DNA of 31,889 nucleotides from Syntrophomonadaceae bacterium (GTDB lineage: Bacteria; Bacillota; Syntrophomonadia; Syntrophomonadales; Syntrophomonadaceae): the NCBI GenBank assembly GCA_030526885.1, contig JAUNBV010000003.1, positions 1 to 31,889 of the forward strand, written 5' to 3'. Below, one piece after another: positions 24,392 through 31,889 of this stretch (position 1 is the first letter of the stretch; each line of letters opens with the position of its first letter). The translations under genes and the position numbers were made by a program. The notes under the pieces are model-generated. The model was not told the origin of the DNA and searched no databases. It was given only the letters and a program-made list of their open reading frames with translations.

Positions 24392-25627
24392 TCACTCTCT
24401 TCTGATATCCGCGCCCAAGGCATACATTTTTTCCACCATGTTTTCATAACCGCGGTCGATATGCTCGCTCTCCTGAATCACGGTTTCACCGTTGCCGGTA
24501 AGGCCGGCGATTACCAGCGCCGCTCCCGCCCGCAGATCGCTGGCGCGCACCGTTGCCGGGCTCAAATGTTTCACTCCGCGAATAACGGCGGTGCGCCCTT
24601 CGGTACGGATATCGGCTCCCATGCGCTGAAGCTCCTGCACATGCATGAAGCGATTTTCAAACACCGATTCACTGATGATGCTGGTGCCGCTGCCCCGGCT
24701 GAGGTAGGCCATCATCTGCGCCTGCATATCGGTGGGAAAGCCGGGATAGGGCAGGGTCTTGATGTATAAGGGCCGGATATTGCGGCGGCGCGCAATATGG
24801 ATTTCCCGCGCCCCTTCGCTGACCCGCGCTCCGCTCTCGATCAGCTTGGCGCTGACCGCCTTGACATGTTCGGGTATCACATTGCGGATCAGCCCCTCGC
24901 CGCCGCTGGCCGCAATGGCGGTCATATAGGTGCCGGCCTCGATGCGATCGGGGATAGGGGTATATTCGGCCCCGTGCAGCTTTTCCACCCCCTCCACCCT
25001 TATCACATTGGTGCCGGCGCCAAAAATGCGCCCCCCCATTTTATTGATAAAGCTGGCCAAATCCACGATTTCCGGCTCCAGGGCCGCGTTTTCGATATGG
25101 CTCACCCCCTCGGCCACCGCCGCTGCCATCATCAGATTCTCCGTAGCCCCTACCGAGGGATAGTCCAAATAAATATGTCGCCCCTGCAAGCGCTTGCTGC
25201 GCGCCACTATGTTTCCGGCCTCCAATTCGATTTCCGCTCCCAGCGCCGCCAGTCCCTTTAAATGCAGGTCGATGGGACGGTTGCCAATAGCGCAGCCTCC
25301 GGGCAGGGATATGCGCACCTCTCCACAGCGCGCCAGAATGGGGCCCATGAGCAGGAAAGAGGCCCGCATCTGACGCACCAGCTCAAACGGCGGGCTAAAC
25401 GAATTGAGCCTTCCGCTGAAAAACAGGGTATCATCCTTGCGCTCGGAAGCCATTCCCAGAGCGGCAATGATTTCCTGAATGATAAACACATCGCTGATAG
25501 CCGGGACCCGATACAGCTTTATGGGCTCGTCGCTCAAAATGCCCGCCACCAGAATGGGGAGGATGGCATTTTTTGACGTCGATATTTCAATTTCGCCCTG
25601 CAATTTGCAGGGCCCGTTGACGATCAT
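24392..25627 (-). CDS. murA: UDP-N-acetylglucosamine 1-carboxyvinyltransferase
   Basis: First committed step of peptidoglycan synthesis: it transfers enolpyruvate from PEP to UDP-GlcNAc. The 411-residue protein has the substrate Lys-Asn (STSKNAILPIL, K19/N20), RQMRASFLLMGPILAR, and the active-site loop LPGGCAIGNRPIDLH with the catalytic Cys112 (fosfomycin target). A DYPSVGATENLMMAA segment and a TDMQAQ motif complete the two-domain inside-out barrel. ATG 25627 matches the family N-terminus; the open frame upstream to 25783 encodes an unrelated leader. Ribosome site AAGG is weak. Its place between the ATP synthase genes and spoIID resembles the Bacillus order. Confidence 0.96.
   Translation of the reverse strand: MIVNGPCKLQGEIEISTSKNAILPILVAGILSDEPIKLYRVPAISDVFIIQEIIAALGMASERKDDTLFFSGRLNSFSPPFELVRQMRASFLLMGPILARCGEVRISLPGGCAIGNRPIDLHLKGLAALGAEIELEAGNIVARSKRLQGRHIYLDYPSVGATENLMMAAAVAEGVSHIENAALEPEIVDLASFINKMGGRIFGAGTNVIRVEGVEKLHGAEYTPIPDRIEAGTYMTAIAASGGEGLIRNVIPEHVKAVSAKLIESGARVSEGAREIHIARRRNIRPLYIKTLPYPGFPTDMQAQMMAYLSRGSGTSIISESVFENRFMHVQELQRMGADIRTEGRTAVIRGVKHLSPATVRASDLRAGAALVIAGLTGNGETVIQESEHIDRGYENMVEKMYALGADIRRE
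25595..25613 (-). repeat. Perfect start-proximal hairpin in murA
   Basis: GCCCTGCAA and TTGCAGGGC are perfect inverted arms around a single base, at codons 6-12 of murA. In mRNA this folds to a GC-rich stem with a 3-nt loop some 15 nt after the start codon. It could slow initiation, or it may be chance codon choice (GPCKLQG). Confidence 0.6.
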
Positions 25628-25806
25628 TTCCACTGGCCTTATCTTACCTTTCACGCTTTTTCTACAAGGTATTGTGCGCCGTGCGCACGCTGCAAATACC
25701 GGCCATATTAAGCCGCCGGATACAAATTGTTCCCCCCTGGCAGCATTTGCCTCCCATAGTTGATTGTTGCCGTTGCTGCACAAAATTATGCCTGTATGAC
25801 CCGCGC
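25628..25806. other. murA upstream region
   Basis: No gene supported. It contains a small GTGCGC/GCGCAC stem (25674-25688) and, on the minus strand, a GGGAGG site in front of a 12-codon frame ending in TAA (about 25748-25710). That frame is too short to call. I see no clear promoter boxes. Confidence 0.35.
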
Positions 25807-25842
25807 AAAAAAATCCCGTTTAAAAATTTTAAACGGGATTTT
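25807..25842. terminator. Perfect 16-bp palindromic, bidirectional terminator
   Basis: AAAATCCCGTTTAAAA (25810-25825) and TTTTAAACGGGATTTT (25827-25842) are perfect arms around one base. The A run at 25807-25813 supplies a seven-T tract on the minus strand, and the plus strand ends in TTTT. It separates murA from the peptidase relic and could stop transcription from either side. Confidence 0.8.
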
Positions 25843-25876
25843 ATAAAAACGCGGTACGCGCTTACTCTAAACCAAC

Positions 25877-26425
25877 TCATGCGGCGGGCCGTTCATACGC
25901 TACCAGATACAACGAAAAATGACCGGTGATAAAAGCAATGGTTGGGGTTTTGCCGTCATATACCGCCCCACCGCCCGGAGCTCCGTCCCCGGGATCAGGC
26001 GCCGCGTCAGTAGTAAATGATGCGGAAGGCGATGCCGCTGAAGCAAACGCGCTACCCGTTGCTTTGATGCGCTGATAGAAGGCATATGGGGTGGAAGCGG
26101 TTAGGCGGCACAGACCGGACTGGCCTGCCAAACGATTCCGTCCCGGCTGTATGCCGCGCCGGTTACCGTATTTTTCCCGCTCTCCATGGCCAAATTGGCC
26201 GGGTTAATCAGCGCGTCGTTGTTACCCGGCAGCATGATATCGCCCGACTCCGCCGAACCGAGGGCCGCCATGGCCCAACAAGTGCCTTAAGCGCCTTGGT
26301 CTTTGGCCCAGGTCGCCCGGCCCCCGTTGCGCAGGTCAATTATATACCATGCGCCCATATACAATAAAGCTGCAGTAAACAATCCTTGCGGGATATCAGC
26401 TGCAGCCTGCTTTTCAAATATTAGA
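25877..26425 (-). pseudogene. Decayed papain-like (C1) surface cysteine peptidase
   Basis: Reading the minus strand leftward from about 26425, a broken frame gives WYIIDLRNGGRATWAKDQGA, then TAA, then GTCWAMAALGSAES, i.e. the C1 peptidase active-site block (usually ...KDQG.(Y)GTCWAFA.LG..ES) with its Tyr codon turned into a stop. The same frame continues through AAYSRDGIVWQASP and stops at 26103-26101. A shifted frame then reads STPYAFYQRIKATGSAFASA and ends GKTPTIAFITGHFSLYLVAY, like the C-terminal tail of a cell-surface protein (stop at 25877). The catalytic His and Asn region between them is missing. It is a dead remnant with at least two stops, one frameshift and probably an internal deletion. 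Confidence 0.65.
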
Positions 26426-26436
26426 CCCGGACGGCT

Positions 26437-26739
26437 CTATGCTTCGGCACCGTCGGGCTGATTGTCCGGGTTTTCTTCGGCGGGCGGCTGAGTTATCTGC
26501 TCGGCTGCCGCCCGGGCTTCCGCTTCCGCTTTGGCTTGGGCCTCCGCCGCCCGAGCTTTGCGCTCCGCCTGTTTCTCTGCCATAATCTTCTTTTTAAGCC
26601 GTATTTTTTCTTTCTCCTGACGGTCGCGGGCAATGATGGCTTTCTTTTCAAAACGAACCGTCTGCCACCAGATAGCGGCAACAAAACTCAAACTGAGTAC
26701 GAGTACTATAACTATAAGGATAAGAAATTGCTCCCGCAT
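26437..26739 (-). CDS. Hypothetical membrane-anchored coiled-coil protein
   Basis: 100 residues: one N-terminal span (LILIVIVLVLSLSFVAAIWW, residues 6-25), then a highly charged Lys/Arg/Glu/Ala helix (about residues 30-80) that should form a coiled coil, and an acidic Pro/Gln tail. No family recognised. ATG 26739 follows GAGGTG by seven bases. It lies 33 bp downstream of the 59-residue gene and probably belongs to the same transcript, at the end of the ATP synthase region. The Ala/Glu-rich repeat resembles the stalk part of b-type subunits, but the match is only compositional. Confidence 0.75.
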   Translation of the reverse strand: MREQFLILIVIVLVLSLSFVAAIWWQTVRFEKKAIIARDRQEKEKIRLKKKIMAEKQAERKARAAEAQAKAEAEARAAAEQITQPPAEENPDNQPDGAEA

Positions 26740-26772
26740 GCTTAAGCACCTCGCATCAAACTGAATACCGGC

Positions 26773-26952
26773 CTACCATCCCCTGGTCTTGCGGTATTCT
26801 TCCATCGCTTTTTTGTTTTTGGCCTCAATTGCCTTGCCTTTTTTTTCCATACGAATCAGCGCCTGATTCATAAGCAACGCTAACACGCCCTTGAACAGGT
26901 AAAAACACAGCACCGCTATTACGAAGACCTTGATAATTGCGGCCTTATCCAT
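26773..26952 (-). CDS. Small 59-residue single-span membrane protein
   Basis: A short gene with GGGGGAG seven bases before ATG 26952 and a TAG stop at 26775-26773. The product begins MDKAAIIKVFVIAVLCFYLF, a single span reaching about residue 26. It continues as a basic cytoplasmic helix (MEKKGKAIEAKNKKAMEEYR) and ends KTRGW. It is similar in layout to the 100-residue protein that follows it. No known family. The good ribosome site and composition support it. Confidence 0.7.
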   Translation of the reverse strand: MDKAAIIKVFVIAVLCFYLFKGVLALLMNQALIRMEKKGKAIEAKNKKAMEEYRKTRGW

Positions 26953-27085
26953 GGCATTGCTCCCCCGATTTCATCAGGATGAAGCAGGTATGGAAGGCAG
27001 GCTGCGGCGAATTGCTGTGTTTGCCCTGGCATAATGTTTCCGCTATGCAGCGGGAACAAGCCTTTCCTCACTGCTGACCGCATAC

Positions 27086-27117
27086 GAAGCCGAAGGGATA
27101 CTTATCCCTTCGGCTTC
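27086..27117 (-). terminator. Strong hairpin after atpC
   Basis: GAAGCCGAAGGGA (27086-27098) and TCCCTTCGGCTTC (27105-27117) form a perfect 13-bp stem with a 6-nt loop, 14 bp past the atpC stop. No T tract follows on the minus strand. It may be a 3'-end stabiliser or a weak terminator that allows read-through to the small membrane genes. Confidence 0.6.
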
Positions 27118-27131
27118 CCGGCGGTTAGTTG

Positions 27132-27548
27132 TTATTGCTGGTATTTTCCGGCAGCCTTCAAACGGCTGATGGAGCGCTGTAACGCGGCCTCAGCACGCGT
27201 GACATTGACGCCGTCATCCCTGGCCTGTAAGCGCTGCATCGCTCTATCGCGGGCAGCCATGGCGCGTGCCACGTCGATATCTTCCGCGCGTTCCGCAGTT
27301 TCGGTCAGCACTTTGACCTCATTATAGACTACTTCCATAAACCCGCCGTTGACCGCCATCTTATGCACTGTGCCCCCGGTATCGGTATAGCGCAGTACTC
27401 CGGTCTTTAAGGCCGCCAGCACGGGGGCATGGTTCTTCAATACGCCCAGCTCACCGGTGATTTCCGGCACCACCGCAAATTGAGCTTCATCCCTAAACAA
27501 TATTTTTTCGGGCGTAATGACTTCAAGGGCGAAGGTGTTGTCTGCCAT
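27132..27548 (-). CDS. atpC: ATP synthase F1 epsilon subunit
   Basis: Central-stalk subunit that couples rotation to catalysis and restrains ATP hydrolysis. The 138-residue protein has the N-terminal beta sandwich (FALEVITPEKILFRDEAQF, then GELGVLKNHAPVLAALKTGV and MAVNGGFMEVV) and the C-terminal two-helix hairpin (residues about 90-135). ATG 27548 follows GGAGGGG. It starts 3 bp after the atpD stop, as is usual for the last F1 gene. Confidence 0.96.
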   Translation of the reverse strand: MADNTFALEVITPEKILFRDEAQFAVVPEITGELGVLKNHAPVLAALKTGVLRYTDTGGTVHKMAVNGGFMEVVYNEVKVLTETAERAEDIDVARAMAARDRAMQRLQARDDGVNVTRAEAALQRSISRLKAAGKYQQ

Positions 27549-27551
27549 AGA

Positions 27552-28976
27552 CTACCCCTCCAATCTCTTCGCTTTTGCCAATGCCGTGTCGATGTTACCG
27601 ACCATGAAGAACGAATCCTCGGACAGAAGGTCGTGACGGCCTTCCAATACCTGATAGAAGGATTCAACTGTTTCGCCGACCGGTACATAGATTCCGGGCG
27701 AACCGGTAAACTGCTCCGCCACGTGGAAGGGCTGGGACAGGAAGCGCTGAATTTTACGGGCGCGAGCCACGGTCAGCTTATCCTCGTCGGACAGTTCGTC
27801 CATACCCAAAATGGCGATGATGTCCTGCAATTCCTTCTGGCGCTGCAGGATGGCCTGTACGCCGCGGGCGGTGGTATAATGCTTGCTGCCCAGGATTTGA
27901 GGATCCAGGATACGGCTGGTGGAATCCAGCGGATCCACGGCCGGGTAAATGCCCATTTCCGAGATGGCACGGGAAAGAACCGTGGTGGCATCCAGATGGG
28001 CGAAGGTAGTGGCCGGCGCCGGGTCGGTCAAGTCATCGGCGGGGACGTAAACGGCCTGCGCCGAGGTGATGGAACCGGTCCGGGTGGTGGTGATGCGTTC
28101 CTGCAGCAGACCGATGTCGGTGGCCAGCGTGGGCTGGTAACCAACGGCGGACGGCATGCGGCCCAGCAGAGCCGACACTTCGTTACCGGCCTGGGCGAAA
28201 CGGAAGATGTTATCAATAAATATCAGCACGTCCTGGCCCTGCACATCGCGGAAGTACTCCGCAACGGTCAGACCAGTAAGGCCCACGCGCAGACGGGCTC
28301 CGGGGGGTTCGTTCATCTGTCCGAAAATCAAGGCGCATTTGTCGATAACGCCGGACTCGACCATTTCACCCCATAGATCGTTACCTTCACGGGTGCGCTC
28401 ACCAACGCCGGTGAACACGGAATATCCGCCGTGCTCGTAAGCGATGTTGCGGATGAGCTCCTGGATGATAACGGTTTTGCCAACACCGGCGCCGCCGAAC
28501 AGACCAATTTTACCGCCCTTAGCATAAGGACAAATCAGGTCGGCAACCTTGATGCCGGTTTCCAGCAATTCATTAGCCGGCAACTGGTCTACCAGGGCCG
28601 GGGGCTTACGATGGATTTCCCAATGATCGGCCGCGTCCACGGGACCGGCTTCATCAACGGGCTGACCCAAAACATTAATGATTCTGCCCAAACAACCTTC
28701 ACCTACCGGGATTCTGATAGATGCCCCGGTATTGGTGGATTTCATACCACGGCTTATACCTTCGGTGGGCTGTAAGGCCACGCAACGAACGGTGTCATTG
28801 CCCAGATGCTGCATCGCCTCCAGGGTGACATCGATGTCTACTGCTACAGGGGTATCCTGCTCAGTAGATTTAATGGTAATAGCGTTCATCAGATCCGGTA
28901 ACTCGCCGGGCTTAAAGCGAATATCGACAACGGCGCCGATATCCTGTGTTACCTCTACATGTGTTACATTCGCCAT
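27552..28976 (-). CDS. atpD: ATP synthase F1 beta subunit
   Basis: Catalytic subunit of F1. The 474-residue protein has the Walker A loop GGAGVGKT (161-168), the catalytic glutamate in GVGERTREGNDL (E193), the Walker B region VLIFIDNIFRF and the DELSDEDKLTVARARKIQRF C-terminal DELSD-type loop (here MDELSDEDK). The N-terminus MANVTHVEVTQDIGAVVDI is typical. ATG 28976 follows AGGAGG at ten bases. It lies 15 bp after atpG. Codon use is strongly biased, as expected for a highly expressed gene. Confidence 0.98.
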   Translation of the reverse strand: MANVTHVEVTQDIGAVVDIRFKPGELPDLMNAITIKSTEQDTPVAVDIDVTLEAMQHLGNDTVRCVALQPTEGISRGMKSTNTGASIRIPVGEGCLGRIINVLGQPVDEAGPVDAADHWEIHRKPPALVDQLPANELLETGIKVADLICPYAKGGKIGLFGGAGVGKTVIIQELIRNIAYEHGGYSVFTGVGERTREGNDLWGEMVESGVIDKCALIFGQMNEPPGARLRVGLTGLTVAEYFRDVQGQDVLIFIDNIFRFAQAGNEVSALLGRMPSAVGYQPTLATDIGLLQERITTTRTGSITSAQAVYVPADDLTDPAPATTFAHLDATTVLSRAISEMGIYPAVDPLDSTSRILDPQILGSKHYTTARGVQAILQRQKELQDIIAILGMDELSDEDKLTVARARKIQRFLSQPFHVAEQFTGSPGIYVPVGETVESFYQVLEGRHDLLSEDSFFMVGNIDTALAKAKRLEG

Positions 28977-28991
28977 CCTCTACTTTCCTCC

Positions 28992-29867
28992 TTACTTATT
29001 GAGAGCTTCAGCGCCGCCCACGATATCCAGTATCTCATCGGTGATCGCTGCCTGTCGAACTTTATTCATCTTCAGGGTCAGGTTTTCGATGATTTCTTTG
29101 GCATTCTCGGTAGCATTGCCCATGGCGGTCATTCTGGCTCCAAACTCGCTGGCCTTGCCTTCCAACAAGGCGTGGTAAACCTGACTGCCTACGTACCGCG
29201 GCAACAAATTGAGTAAAATGGCGTCCGCATCAGGTTCATAGATGTACTTGATGCTGACATCGGCCAAGGCCTCATCGCTGGCCGGCGGCTCGACCGGCAG
29301 TAATTTTTCCACGGTGGGAAGCTGCCTGATCGCATTGATAAACTTGGAATAAATCAGATAGACCTCATCGTATTCTTCTATCTCATAAGCATTGATAATA
29401 TAGTCTACTATTTCCTTGGCGTCCGTATAGCTTATATTGTCGCCCAAAGCGACAAACTCTGCTTCCAGGCCGGAACGCTTGCGGAAAAAGTCACGCGCTT
29501 TGCGCCCTACCGCTATGATGGCGGTCTCGACATTGCGCTCATCGCCGGCGATAGTATCGCTTGCCAGACGGATGATATTGGTGTTATACCCTCCGCAAAG
29601 ACCCTTATCGGCAGTCACTACCACATAAGCAACTTTCCGGACCTCTTCTCTGACCTCCAGCAACGGCAGCCTTTCCTCGGTAGCCGAAGAGTCAAGCCTT
29701 GCCAGTGTTTCCTTCAGAGATTCGGTATACGGCCGCGAGGCTTCCGCTTTTTCCTGGGCACGGCGCAGTTTTGCGGCAGCTACCATTTTCATGGCCTTGG
29801 TAATCTGCTGGGTATTCTTGACACTCCGAATTCTTCTTTTAAAATCCCTTACTCCTGCTCCTGCCAT
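28992..29867 (-). CDS. atpG: ATP synthase F1 gamma subunit
   Basis: Rotor shaft of F1. The 291-residue protein has the N-terminal helix FKRRIRSVKNTQQITKAMKM (residues 9-28), the central TADKGLCGGYNTNI motif, and the C-terminal MNKVRQAAITDEILDIVGGA helix, all characteristic. The length is normal. ATG 29867 has GGTGG nearby, a weak site, so translation is likely coupled to atpA, which ends 12 bp upstream. Confidence 0.97.
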   Translation of the reverse strand: MAGAGVRDFKRRIRSVKNTQQITKAMKMVAAAKLRRAQEKAEASRPYTESLKETLARLDSSATEERLPLLEVREEVRKVAYVVVTADKGLCGGYNTNIIRLASDTIAGDERNVETAIIAVGRKARDFFRKRSGLEAEFVALGDNISYTDAKEIVDYIINAYEIEEYDEVYLIYSKFINAIRQLPTVEKLLPVEPPASDEALADVSIKYIYEPDADAILLNLLPRYVGSQVYHALLEGKASEFGARMTAMGNATENAKEIIENLTLKMNKVRQAAITDEILDIVGGAEALNK

Positions 29868-29879
29868 CTACTTCACCAC

Positions 29880-31394
29880 CTAAACCGAAAATGTGGATTT
29901 AAATTCTTCAATGGCCTGGACCAGCTTGCTCTCCGTCGCGTCATCCATCTTGCCTACCTCGCGGATAGTCTTTAAGACCTCGGCGTAAGCGCTGTGCATG
30001 AACTTGAGGAAGTCTTCTTCAAAGGCGCCCACTTTGTCGTTGGGCAGGTCATCCAGGAAGCCTTTTACGCCGCAGTAGATGATAACGACCTGATCTTCCA
30101 TTGACATCGGTACATACTGTCCCTGTTTCAGCACCTCGGTCACGCGCTCACCACGGGTGAGGCGGGCCATGGTGGCTTTGTCCAAGTCGGAGCCGAACTG
30201 CGCGAAAGCTGCCAGCTCACGATACTGGGCCAAGTCCAGACGAAGCTGGCCGGCGACCGATTTCATAGCCTTGGTCTGAGCGGAACCACCGACTCGGCTG
30301 ACTGACAGTCCGGCGTTGATAGCGGGACGCTGACCGGCGTTGAATAAGTCGGATTCCAGATAAATCTGGCCGTCGGTGATGGAGATAACGTTGGTCGGGA
30401 TATAAGCGGATACGTCACCGGCCTGGGTTTCGATAATCGGTAACGCGGTAATGGAACCGCCGCCCATCTCATCATTCAGTTTACATGCGCGCTCCAGCAG
30501 GCGGGAGTGCAGATAGAATACGTCACCGGGATATGCTTCACGTCCGGGAGGACGGCGGAGCAACAGTGACATTTCGCGGTAAGCCACCGCGTGCTTGGAC
30601 AGATCGTCATAAATGATAAGAACGTCTTTGCCCTCGGTCTCCATGTACTCTTCCGCCATGGCAACCCCGGCATACGGAGCCAGGTAAATCAGCGGAGCGG
30701 GCACGGAAGCGGTGGCGGCAACGATGATGGTGTAGTCCATGCAGCCCATTTCTTCCAGTTTGCTGGCGATGCCGGCGATGGTGGACTGTTTCTGTCCGAT
30801 ACCGACATAAATACAAATCATGTCTTTTTTATCGCGCTGGTTGATGATGGCATCAATCGCGATTGCCGTTTTACCAACCTGGCGGTCTCCGATAATCAGC
30901 TCGCGCTGTCCGCGTCCGATCGGCACCATGGAGTCGATGGCCTTCAGGCCGGTCTGCATCGGTACATTAACCGGGGCTCTGGTTACAACACCATGCGCCA
31001 CCTTTTCAATCGGGCGGAACTTATCGGTAACAATCGGGCCCTTGCCGTCCAGCGGCTGACCCAGGGTGTTGACGACGCGGCCCAGCATGGCGTTTCCAAC
31101 AGGAACCTCCATAATTCTTCCGGTAGCCTTTACGACGTCGCCTTCTTTAATGTGCTGATAATCACCCAATAGAACCGCACCGACATTGTCTTCTTCCAAG
31201 TTGAGAACCATGCCGAAGGTTCCTCCGGTGAACTCCAGCAATTCGCCGGCCATTGCACCCTGCAATCCATAGACGCGGGCAATACCGTCACCGACGTAGA
31301 TAACTGAACCTACATTGCTGACTTCGACCTCGGACTGGTAGCGCTCAATCTGTTCCTTCAATATTGCGCTAATCTCTTCAGGTCTAATACTCAT
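29880..31394 (-). CDS. atpA: ATP synthase F1 alpha subunit
   Basis: Non-catalytic nucleotide-binding subunit of F1. The 504-residue protein begins MSIRPEEISAILKEQIERYQ and has the Walker A loop GDRQVGKT (169-176), PYAGVAMAEEYM, and the ATP-synthase alpha/beta signature near residue 350 (PAINAGLSVSRVGGSAQ). A GTG at 31406 would add four residues; ATG 31394 gives the family start and is preferred. It lies 22 bp after atpH. Confidence 0.98.
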   Translation of the reverse strand: MSIRPEEISAILKEQIERYQSEVEVSNVGSVIYVGDGIARVYGLQGAMAGELLEFTGGTFGMVLNLEEDNVGAVLLGDYQHIKEGDVVKATGRIMEVPVGNAMLGRVVNTLGQPLDGKGPIVTDKFRPIEKVAHGVVTRAPVNVPMQTGLKAIDSMVPIGRGQRELIIGDRQVGKTAIAIDAIINQRDKKDMICIYVGIGQKQSTIAGIASKLEEMGCMDYTIIVAATASVPAPLIYLAPYAGVAMAEEYMETEGKDVLIIYDDLSKHAVAYREMSLLLRRPPGREAYPGDVFYLHSRLLERACKLNDEMGGGSITALPIIETQAGDVSAYIPTNVISITDGQIYLESDLFNAGQRPAINAGLSVSRVGGSAQTKAMKSVAGQLRLDLAQYRELAAFAQFGSDLDKATMARLTRGERVTEVLKQGQYVPMSMEDQVVIIYCGVKGFLDDLPNDKVGAFEEDFLKFMHSAYAEVLKTIREVGKMDDATESKLVQAIEEFKSTFSV

Positions 31395-31416
31395 TTCCCT
31401 GTTCACCCCTATCGCA

Positions 31417-31889
31417 TTAACTTATCTTTGCTTGATTAAGCTCTCTTTTGAGCATTTCGAGTTTTTTGGCAACCGTGCTGTCAATAATCTGATCTCCGAT
31501 GCGGATCTTAACTCCTCCCAGGAGAGCCGGATCGACCTTAAGTTGTAACTGAACCTGCTTGCCGGAAGCTGCGGACAGTTTCTGGGCCAGTTGTTCCACT
31601 TCTGCCGCGGGCACTTCGAACGCGGCAAATAATTCAGCTTTCCTGATTCCTCTTGCTTCATCGGCCATTCCCACGAACGACTCACAAATCACTTCCAGAT
31701 ATGCGTCTCTCCTCTTGTCGATGATCAGACAGAGGAAATTCATTGTAGCTTGGGATACGCCGGAAGCAAAAATCTTCTGGGCCACTTCTTTTTTGTCCTT
31801 GACGGGTATCAACAAATGCTCAAAGTACTCCTTCAGGTTGGGAGTCTCGACAATTGTCCGCACGATACCCTCCAGTTCGCTCTGATACT
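31417..31889 (-). CDS. atpH: ATP synthase delta subunit (N-terminus beyond window)
   Basis: Peripheral-stalk subunit joining F1 to the b subunits. The visible 157 residues include TPNLKEYFEHLLIPVKDKKE, VSQATMNFLCLIIDKRR and the C-terminal IRIGDQIIDSTVAKKLEML, characteristic of AtpH/OSCP. GTG 31863 could look like a start, but the frame is open upstream (YQSELEGIV) to the edge and family members are near 180 residues, so the gene is cut by the window. The c, b and a subunit genes would lie further right. Confidence 0.94.
   Translation of the reverse strand, partial: YQSELEGIVRTIVETPNLKEYFEHLLIPVKDKKEVAQKIFASGVSQATMNFLCLIIDKRRDAYLEVICESFVGMADEARGIRKAELFAAFEVPAAEVEQLAQKLSAASGKQVQLQLKVDPALLGGVKIRIGDQIIDSTVAKKLEMLKRELNQAKIS

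Noticed and set aside
31417..31863. Complete 148-residue atpH starting at GTG 31863
   Set aside because: The frame is open upstream with family-like sequence and the family length is about 180 residues, so the gene is truncated by the window instead.

Overview
The window looks like chromosomal DNA from a spore-forming, anaerobic Clostridia-type Firmicute, possibly a relative of Syntrophomonas. Three things suggest this: a T-box leader, the sporulation gene spoIID near murA and the F1Fo-ATPase genes (as in Bacillus), and a 613-residue acyl-CoA dehydrogenase with very even, highly-expressed-type codon use. The organism is inferred from gene content and not proven. Most genes lie on the minus strand.

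Left edge (1-800): a broken phage-type DUF3102 gene on the plus strand, with a frameshift and two in-frame stops. A perfect 11-bp inverted repeat inside the relic sits where the terminator of the leftward operon should be.

827-12420 (minus): one branched-chain amino-acid operon in transcription order ilvD-ilvB-ilvN-ilvC-leuA-leuC-leuD-leuB-cimA. It is preceded by a near-consensus promoter and a T-box leader that best reads as an isoleucine (AUC) sensor. The last gene is a citramalate synthase and no threonine deaminase is present, so isoleucine is probably made from pyruvate and acetyl-CoA. IlvC, IlvD and IlvBN serve all three branched-chain amino acids, and LeuABCD carry 2-ketoisovalerate to the leucine keto acid. 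LeuB, LeuC and LeuD can also process citramalate.

12589-16109 (minus): a 665-residue protein of unknown function, a dUTPase lacking the usual C-terminal motif 5, a VUT-family queuosine-precursor transporter, and an unlisted 45-residue membrane peptide.

16296-20575 (plus): a 114-residue unknown protein, the acyl-CoA dehydrogenase, a DUF805 membrane protein followed by a clear terminator, and spoIID interrupted by one in-frame TAA.

20617-25627 (minus): an O-antigen-ligase-like polymerase, a membrane-anchored TPR-like protein, a group II PLP decarboxylase, and murA. Upstream of murA is a perfect bidirectional-terminator palindrome and the decayed remains of a papain-like (C1) cysteine peptidase.

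26437-31889 (minus): two small single-span membrane proteins downstream of the F1 ATP synthase genes atpH(partial)-atpA-atpG-atpD-atpC. The ATPase operon runs off the right edge.

I see no CRISPR array, tRNA, rRNA or intact insertion sequence. No clearly new multi-gene system stands out. The most unusual items are the decayed genes, the operon architecture and the small or unknown proteins.
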